Shown: positions 56,562 through 64,000 of the stretch, piece after piece
Layout of the letters: each line of letters opens with the position of its first letter
Numbering within the stretch: the stretch's first letter is position 1
Source: Reticulitermes lucifugus
Taxonomy: Eukaryota; Arthropoda; Insecta; Blattodea; Rhinotermitidae
Direction: 5' to 3'
NCBI GenBank assembly: GCA_026260175.1
Contig: JAKCWW010000125.1
Location: forward strand, 80,561 to 144,560
DNA: 64,000 bases
Notes under the pieces: generated by a model
Told to the model about the DNA's origin: nothing
Databases searched by the model: none
The model's input: only the letters and a program-made list of their open reading frames with translations
Program-made: the position numbers and the translations under genes

Positions 56562-58550
56562 AGTTCTAGGAATATATTATTTAATATACAGAACTTTGGT
56601 AGATGTCTTTATTGAAGCATTGAGGTGATAGGTTGCCATAATTAATGAACTTTTATTGGCTAGCATACCGTTTCACTACTCAGGGTTCTTTGCCGACAAT
56701 TTTCAATACATGAAAAACAGCAATAAAATTGTCTGTCACTGCTATGAAAACAAATCAACTGAATATGAAGTAGAAGCTACTTTCTAAACGTCGTGTAAAT
56801 TTATATCTAATACACCGTGCTTGAGATATGGGTGTTGTCCATTAGCACTTACTTTCATAACTCGAGCGACTAGTAAACATTGTGCTCTGTATTTATGCTC
56901 CATGTTGACTAGTGATTAAGGACGACATACGAGTGTTAAATATGAAGGATTTTCGGTAGTTGGCGCTATTCCGGTCTCCAAATAATCAATTGTCGTTATT
57001 TGGACAAATTTTATACACTTCTTTCTTTTTGATCTATAGTGTCAGTGTTGTCTTTGGATAAAAAACGTTAAATCTGGTTTCATTTGCCGGGACGACAAGA
57101 TAATTTAATTTGCTGTTCGCAGCTTCGGAACGGGCATGTGTGCCTGCACACAAATATGTCAGGAATGTCTCCAGAATAGGCATACATCTTAAATATACCA
57201 GATACTTTAGCCTGCACTAATTCTACAGGCTATCGAATGTACGTAAAACTAAATATTATATGCTAATTATGCATTGTCCTTCATTAAGTACTTGTTTAGA
57301 ATAATGTCATTAAATTTCACGTTAAGTGTAAAAATAGGGAAACATAACCAAGGATTTAATTGATTTGTTGAAGCAAATTTTATTTAAATTATATGCATTT
57401 AGGGAGATTAAAAACAATTTCTCAACCTCTTTTCAGTGAGTCGTCCTTGTCGAGTAACAGATCACATTTTTGGAGCTCGTATACTGGAGATATGATGGCC
57501 GAAGCGTAAAGGTGACCGCTGATTTATATCTACTGTAGCACTGAATATTCATTCCCCCTATATGCCATCGCAGCTACTTCTTTATATACAGCAGTCATAT
57601 TGGGCTGGGGAAGCCTACATTAATTACTGAACACAGGTTGATTATAAATAGAAAGTAGGTTGATTATAAACGACCGTGGGCCGTGGACTATTTTAAGGTA
57701 TTGTCTTCGTTTATTCGTGTTAACTCAAGCATAGAAAAAAATACTGAGTGAATCCTCGTCACTGTTTTGCACTGTGATATTTCGGTGTGCAGTCTGAGAA
57801 AACGCTCGTATTTAGAGAAATTTAAGTAGAGGGAGACAGAGATATATTCAGGAGCAGAATGTCTTCCAGAGGGATGTATTCAACTGCAGAATGTCTAAAA
57901 ATAACAGAAGCTTTGTCGCACAGCGGCGCACAAAACTTTCAGGTAGCAGGAAGCAGTTTTCTGAATTTAAAAACAAAGAGACAGTGATAAATATGACAAA
58001 GAGAGGAGCACAAAAAGTTACTGAGAGATTAAGACTGCTCTCATTATACCAAGCTTAACCTTTTCACACCTGGTTGAAGGTTATTTCTGAACTTAACTGT
58101 CCTCAATAAACTGAAGTGTGTGTGTCGGTTATTGCACAACTTTTTGTTATCTTATGGGGGGAGTGGGCAACCTGTTTGTAAGAGACGACTTCACTTTCAT
58201 GAAATAAAGTAGATGTGGGTCAAATAACTTTTACAATTGGCCCAAAGAACCAAAATAATTCAAATACACAACGTATTATTTTCTCAGTTGTCCCTACCTA
58301 CTTAAGCCTTTAGAGTCCAGCCTATGGTTACTATATGTAACGCCAGGTTTAACACTAAGAATAGTGCATTTAGACCACATAGATTTATTGAGTGTCTACT
58401 AACCACGTAATTTCCTGCTTGATTCAGTTAGTTACAGTGTTTCTTTCCAGATTCTTTAGAATCCAGTTTTCAAATAAATACATCATTTTAAATTCACACT
58501 GCATAATACTGGGTCCTTAAATAACGTATAAAAATAAAATTAGATGCGCC
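56562..58550. other. no recognisable feature
   Basis: AT-rich. A tiny direct repeat, AGGTTGATTATAAA, occurs twice near 57635-57670. Confidence 0.5.
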
Positions 58551-60818
58551 TCCTGCAGATGGGGAAAGAAAGCTGTCGAAAAAAGACGCAAAAAATATGT
58601 TTTGGTACAAACTGATAAGAGAGTTGCGTTGACCAGAATTTAATTGAAGATGGGAAGAAGTAACAAGAAGTATCCGGGCAATGCACTAAACGTTACGCCA
58701 ACAGCATAGAAACGTTGATATCTAGTTAAATGAAAGAGGGTGGAAAGGGTTCAAAGTGAAGCGGAATAGTCGTACATGATCCTGTTTTAATATGCCAACA
58801 GCACTTTTCCTCATTATGTACAAAGTCAAATACACACAGCAACGGTGCTTAAGGAAGTTAAGAGAAGCAAAATTACGTAAAAATTGCAATGTCCCATTTA
58901 CACAATTTCCGTATGTAAAAAACGAAGAAAAAATCGAACGAAGGAATTGAAGGTTGTAGTAGGATAAACGGACTGAAACATCTTAAGTAATTACGCATTT
59001 ACTAAATGGATTAAGTTCTAATAAATTAACGAAGAATGTTTGAAGAAAAATGGCTTCAAAATATTATTAACTGAATCAACCCTTTCTACCTCTCATGAGC
59101 GCGAATTTCATTTCCTTTCCTCTGGAAGGAAAAGTAACAAAATTAGTGAGACGCTTATTAAATATTGCCCTAAATGTGAAAGAAATGTCAGAAAGTTTGA
59201 CTTAAATAAATAAAGATACATTATTGGATTTAGTTCAGATTTGAAAAAATAATAATAAACATTTTTAAAAATATTTACATGGCAGATTATCAATACCTTT
59301 AACATAGACTTTAATATTTTCACTTAGTCTAATTTTTAGATCTTCTTTTACTCACTTCGCACTATGTGAGGTGCCAATCATGTTGACCCGTTGATGCACC
59401 TGTCTGTTCGCAAGAAGAATCATTTTAGTGAAGAAGTTACGGTTTCTGATGTATGAAGCAACATTTTGTACATAAAATTTGAAATTAAAGCTGGTACTTT
59501 ATTTTAAGAATTCAAAATCAGTTGTTGGACGAGAGGAATGAAACAGGTGTATAAAAGTCGAGATAAAATTTTGTAATAAAAAATAAGAAGACATGCAAAA
59601 AAATTTAAATAGTACGAAAGCTGCTTGAATAACAGTAACTAAATTATAAAAACAAACACATGGAAGAATTTTGTCTAAAATATTTTGATTTTTGAGTAAG
59701 CCGCTCAATTAAACTCCTGACATTTTATATTTAGTTTTAATATTGTGATGAGTTTGTAACTTGAAATGATTACACGATCAAATAAAATTTAATTTCAAGA
59801 CACATCGTAACAATGCTCATGAAACGATAGCATACGATGACGGTCCGAGTCTCTCCATTCGTTCAGGTCGGTTTACCATATAAGAAGAAAACAAAGCAAT
59901 TCTTCGTCATGGTTTATAGTGCAAACTTAGTGGTGGGAGGCAAGTCCATGATGGACATCCGGGTGACGTTTGGGAATCCCAATTAATTCGTTCTTTACGT
60001 CAACAAACTCCCATTCACCCCATTAACAAGTCTTGCAGCAGCTCCCGTTGGGTGGTTACATGATGTTAACAAACACAAAGTGGAAGGGAAACACAGACAA
60101 CTTCAAACAACAGTAATGACCATTCTGCAGATAAACCACTTGTTCATACACACTTCTACACGGTCGAACTCTGTTCCAACTGAATTCCGTTACATCAGAC
60201 TCTCTGTGTGCCTGACTGCAGGGCTTAGTTGTTTGTTCTGTGAGAAGAAAGAATCCTTTCGTTTCCAAACCTGCAAAAAGCTTTCACATTACCTTCTGTC
60301 CTTTTTCGATATGCGTCAATTTATTAACAGGCGTAGGATTAAAACAGCAAACCAGAAGTAACAAACTCATCACTCTCAATGTACACAATAGGCCTACAGT
60401 CTACATATCCTACATATCCTAGCACAAAGCAACCCGCTTGACTTATTCACTCGTAATACTACTTCAAGAATGTGAATTATACTTTTTAATCTTTCCACCT
60501 TCTTTCGTCTAAAGGTTCTCCTCAGCACTCTGCTCTCAAACATCCCTTCTTTGCGATGAGACAGCAAGTATCACACCCGTTATAACAACCAAACATGCGT
60601 ACATAAATGTTGGTTCCTAAACCTGAAAAGAAGATGTCACTTCGTACACGTAAAGACAAATCGTAGAGAAATTGTTTGTGAAAATATCGATTGTACTGTT
60701 GTCACTCTAGGATTCAATACAATGTTTTGAGAACAGAAGATAAAAGTTCTTGTTCTGTGAACAGCAGAAGTTGCTCTAGATCATGCGCCGTAAAACGGAA
60801 TTAATTAGTTCCTTTATG
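58551..60818. other. no recognisable feature
   Basis: Random frames. The overlapping 70- and 93-codon frames near 60056-60361 match nothing I know. Confidence 0.45.
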
Positions 60819-61050
60819 GTTTAGAGCATGGGTGTCCAACACGCGGCCTGACAGTTTGTGTTATGCAGCCCGCGACCACTTTTGTAAATTTTATATACGT
60901 AGTATATATATATATATATGTATTACACAATATTTTAGGATGTTAAGTAAACAACTTCTTGTGATTATTTTACACGTGCGGCCCGCGAACCAGTTAAATG
61001 TACGTGTTTATGCTTTTTGCCAGAAAATGTTGGACACCTTTGGTTTAGGA
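60819..61050. mobile_element. hAT-type MITE with 8-bp target duplication (GTGTCCAAC family)
   Basis: The element 60827-61042 (216 bp) begins CATGGGTGTCCAACACGCGG and ends ATGTTGGACACCTTTG, inverted repeats of about 15 bp of the CAGGGGTGTCCAAC type. The flanks are GTTTAGAG (60819-60826) and GTTTAGGA (61043-61050), an 8-bp duplication differing in the last two bases. Inner GCAGCCCGCGACCAC and GCGGCCCGCGAACCAG also pair as sub-terminal inverted repeats. A (TA)n run sits inside (60902-60919). The 94-codon plus frame over it is meaningless. Confidence 0.85.
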
Positions 61051-62274
61051 GCACAAGTAGCAAACTATGCACACTTCGTTAATGTTACACACAGACTACT
61101 TTGCAGAAATTCATAGGCCCAACTGCGGAAGCATGAACTCTGTACTGAGTATCGGGTTTGATGGCGATACATCTGACAAGCGGTCTAATGCTTACTTTGG
61201 CTTTTCACTACAAATTTTGTAAGAAATGATTTTGGCTCCTGAGGGAATTCCGAAACGATAACTGACAACTCTGAAGAAAAGAAATTTCGTACTAGTATGC
61301 ACTAAACACAGTGACATATTATAGGATTACTTAACTTAAGAGTTTCTGTGAAGTCTGTCTGCAAAAATTGAAATGCCTTAAGGAAGTCAAGACTCGTGAA
61401 TTACTTCCAACAAGTGTTCATTGTTCCTAATTCTATCTTGCGAATTTTATCATTTTTATAGAGTTAAGCCTCAGGTGGAATCGAAAGAGGGTCCTAAATA
61501 TTGAAGCGCTTTGTGGCAACCACGAAACCACTCAGTGCTCCGTGCAGAACCGGGCTCTTGTCTCATAATTACGGACATATATATAGCATCACAGCCCACC
61601 AGTCTCTTGTAAGGCTGGGAAGGAGACGAACTGCGATACAAACATACTCCCTTTCACATTGTGGGGGAGTAGAGACCCCCAACTCAACCTTACCCCAGAA
61701 TATCGCCGTGGGAAGAAAGCAGGTGGGGTGTTACTACTTGAGAAAAACTTAGAACCGAATCGGAGTTGCGGAGGGTTACTTTGGAAGACACTCCTGTACA
61801 TCGTATTGCACTACTGTATCCATTATAAAGAAGAAGAGAATTTCTTGCAGCTGAGAATTTTCATAAAAAATTGTTACTTCTCTTTCACCACAGTGCTCTT
61901 CTGCTGTAATCCTACATCAGGTCCTGTAGCGACAGACCCATCAAAGTACATGGGACTATGATTAGCTGATGGGAAATTAAGCCTGGTATCAGGCAGCTCG
62001 CTCAGATTCTACACAGTGTTTCTGTAAGCCTAACTTTGGGATGTTCAGGATGTAATAGAACAGGCTTAATAACTTATATGCCACAAATATCAGACTATTA
62101 TCTAAAAACATATTTCCAAAGAAATTAATAGTTCGTCACATTAAGGGAGGACTATAGAGTGACGATAATTCAGAACAGGGGGCTAAGAAAAATATTTTCC
62201 TCTGACAAGAAGCAAATAAGAAGGAATAAAAAATAAGGAGGTATATAATTTGTACCCCTGACTGTGATGCAGAC
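61051..62274. other. no recognisable feature
   Basis: A GC-richer stretch, 61500-61780, has overlapping frames of 83, 70 and 100 codons on both strands, without a recognised domain. Confidence 0.4.
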
Positions 62275-62570
62275 TTATGATGCAAATCTGTATAATGGTT
62301 CGTGTGTACCTAATAAAACAATCATAATCTCACCACTTATAAACCAGTGGATCATGAAGAACATATAGGAAAGACGAGATCTCCATACAAATGTGGTCAG
62401 TATGCCCAAGGGGCATAGACCATTTAAGAAGTCCAAAGAAAAGTCTGTGGATAATATCAAATCAGTCTTTAAGATTTTCAAACTTGGATGTGAGGATGTA
62501 GTCTGAATCGAACATTCGAAAGATAGGCCCAGAAGCGGGTTGTAGTGAACACGACAAAGGAGTTTCGATT
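62275..62570 (+). mobile_element. FYGTRR-family retroposon, 3'-distal piece, plus orientation
   Basis: The minus strand reads LSTDFSLDFLNGLCPLGILT, then WRSRLSYMFFMIHWFISGEI, which follows the antisense peptide of this family (L-S-x-x-L-x-L-x-x-x-S-G-L-x-P-x-G-x-x-T, then A-H-L-I-x-L-D). Since the peptide is antisense to the tail in other copies, this copy is assigned plus. No FYGTRR block remains. Confidence 0.55.
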
Positions 62571-62619
62571 TCCACACACACACACACACACATACGCACA
62601 CATACACACACATACACAC
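62571..62619. repeat. (CA)n microsatellite with CATA interruptions
   Basis: CA units with CATACG and CATACA variants. Confidence 0.96.
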
Positions 62620-63450
62620 CTACAACTGGAGAAATTCTTGATCAGGTAAGCGGCTATCAACCCCTCAAGATAGACTCTGTTCTAAGAAGTTAGCTAAATA
62701 ATTTGACTTTATTAACTTTAACCATTTTAAATATATCTACAAGCTGAAAAGGGATCAATTCTCTGTTTAAAATTTTCATAAAAGAATGTCTGACATCGAA
62801 CATAAGTATTCGAACACACTGTAGATGCAGTGACTGATTGATGTTATTAATGACACAGTGTCATATTTTCTAGCGACAGGAAAAATATCATCTATGGCAG
62901 AATCAGAAAACGACATGGAGGGTATCAAATAGAAGCAAGGGGTGAGTTTATTAACGTCAGCACGGAGCGCCCTTACAGCTGGCGGCATAATAATGGATTG
63001 CCATATCAACCCACCAGGTGGTGTGCTTGTCTTGATCTAAACGTCAACAAAATGTCACTGTAGCCCGTGTAGCTCCCACCCAGCAGCAAAACAAAAGCTA
63101 TAAGGACAGAGACGTTAAATATACTAACCTAAACTAAACCTAAACTAAATTAAATTTACGCGCATGTCATCTATAAATTCTTGACTCCAGTGCTCATATA
63201 ACGATCATAATTTGCTCAACTTTTCATTAACCGACCATAACTGAAACAAATCCCAAAAATACTGCATAATATACCTTTTAATATTACAGCTAAAGAAAAC
63301 CGAAAATCAAATTATTGGAGTTTATATTTTCTTCCTTTTCCTTTGTTTCTTATTTCTTTCCAGTTTTTCTCCTTTGCGTCTTTCAATTGTCCATCCTTCT
63401 TACTTACCATTCTATCTTTTATCTTCACATGACATCCCGTTGTGTTAGTT
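62620..63450. other. no recognisable feature
   Basis: AT-rich; pyrimidine-rich at about 63340-63425. Confidence 0.5.
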
Positions 63451-63733
63451 ATATAATAAACCAATAAATATATTTCTCAGACATAAATACATTTTGTTAA
63501 AAGACTAACAACTACATGTTTCCGCTTCTTAGCAAGACATTAAAAGTTGTACAAAAATATGAAAAGTGTAATGCAATCATGTTATAAATAATTTGATCAT
63601 GATGTCGTACATTACACTTTTTATACTCTCGTATGGCCCGATGGTGGCTTGCTAACAAGCCGAAACCTGTAACCTTTGGTTTTTTAACAAAATGTATTTG
63701 TGTTTGACGGATATGTTTATTGGTTTATTATAT
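63451..63733. repeat. 283-bp palindrome with hammerhead-like motif 6
   Basis: The arms 63451-63581 and 63598-63733 are inverted copies, roughly 80% alike by eye with small gaps, around about 16 AT-rich bases. Outermost, ATATAATAAACCAATAAA pairs with its complement; ACATTTTGTTAAAA is also shared. The right arm carries CCCGATGGT, a perfect six-pair stem GGCTTG/CAAGCC (63646-63651, 63656-63661), and GAAAC (63662-63666). The left arm has an eroded mirror copy on the minus strand. No target duplication was found. Confidence 0.88.
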
Positions 63734-63739
63734 CTCTAT

Positions 63740-63905
63740 CTTTATTTTCTTCCTTGATTGCCCTTTATATTTCTTTCTTTCTTCTTTCTTTCTTCCTACC
63801 TTTCATTCTTTCGTTGGTTCCTTCATTATTCCTTTATTGCCTCTATCTTTCTACTATCATTTCTTGGCTCTGCGTAAATCCCTACCTCTCTTGCTTCCTA
63901 TATTC
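63740..63905. repeat. pyrimidine-rich tract
   Basis: TTTC, CTTT and TTCC words; the 69-codon Phe/Leu/Ser-rich frame here is low-complexity. Confidence 0.8.
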
Positions 63906-64000
63906 ATAATTTTGTTCTTGATTTCCTTTGCCTTCGTTGTTGAGAACCGCTTTATATTAGTGAGGTCCCACCTTCAGGTCTCTATTCAAAGGCCCATGTG

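Noticed and set aside
62275-62619. 114-codon minus frame starting in the CA repeat
   Set aside because: Its readable part matches the antisense peptide of the FYGTRR retroposon.
1-64000. Retroviral, LTR-type or Polinton elements
   Set aside because: No characteristic proteins, paired long terminal repeats or priming sites recognised; all retro-remnants I could assign are non-LTR or SINE.

Overview
This window looks like insect nuclear DNA. It is AT-rich and has almost no long open frames. It is crowded with decayed non-LTR retrotransposons, tRNA-derived SINEs, hAT-type and mariner-type DNA transposon remnants, minisatellites and microsatellites. Several degraded translations, such as KRKKAK-IGHILHRNCLLKY, RRWEDIIKV and KKFPAFYGTRRFIT, are repeat-encoded peptides I remember from cockroach and termite assemblies. 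A blattodean source is therefore my best guess, but it rests on memory and not on a search. Two runs of exactly 50 N (15391-15440 and 46521-46570) and one single N (38392) mark it as draft assembly.

Layout. 1-479 is the end of a 61-bp minisatellite. 2.6-5.4 kb holds a hAT-like MITE with 8-bp target duplications, two LINE 3' remnants of one family on opposite strands, and a 118-bp retroposon with a perfect 17-bp duplication. 9-17.5 kb holds SINEs of two families, a second copy of the MITE, a CA array broken by a gap, and the carboxy end of an RNase H-bearing LINE. 20.7-24.7 kb has the best LINE match in the window (minus strand), another LINE 3' end and tRNA-like remnants. 27-42 kb carries further LINE, SINE and hAT-like pieces and one 114-codon hydrophobic open frame. 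42.7-48.4 kb has a 67-bp-armed palindrome with a hammerhead-like core, an internally deleted mariner-type transposon and more SINEs. 49-56 kb has two copies of an unclassified ~530-bp repeat in opposite orientation, enclosing two adjacent minisatellites (26-bp and 49-bp units), a LINE fragment and a small frame resembling a GPCR seventh transmembrane segment. 60-64 kb has a second hAT-like MITE with target duplications and a 283-bp palindrome.

I find no complete host protein gene, no intact tRNA or rRNA, no CRISPR array and no operon. No retroviral, LTR-element or Polinton proteins were recognised. Only two short frames (minus strand, 40243-40613 and 55447-55533) look at all like host exons, and both are uncertain. 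Most of the longer open frames are chance readings of repeats. The window is best read as an intergenic region or a large intron.

The most unusual signal is a set of hammerhead-ribozyme-like motifs (a CTGANGA-like box, a stem-loop, then GAAAC). Two of them sit inside long inverted repeats at 42750-42906 and 63451-63733. I did not find a convincing new multi-gene system.
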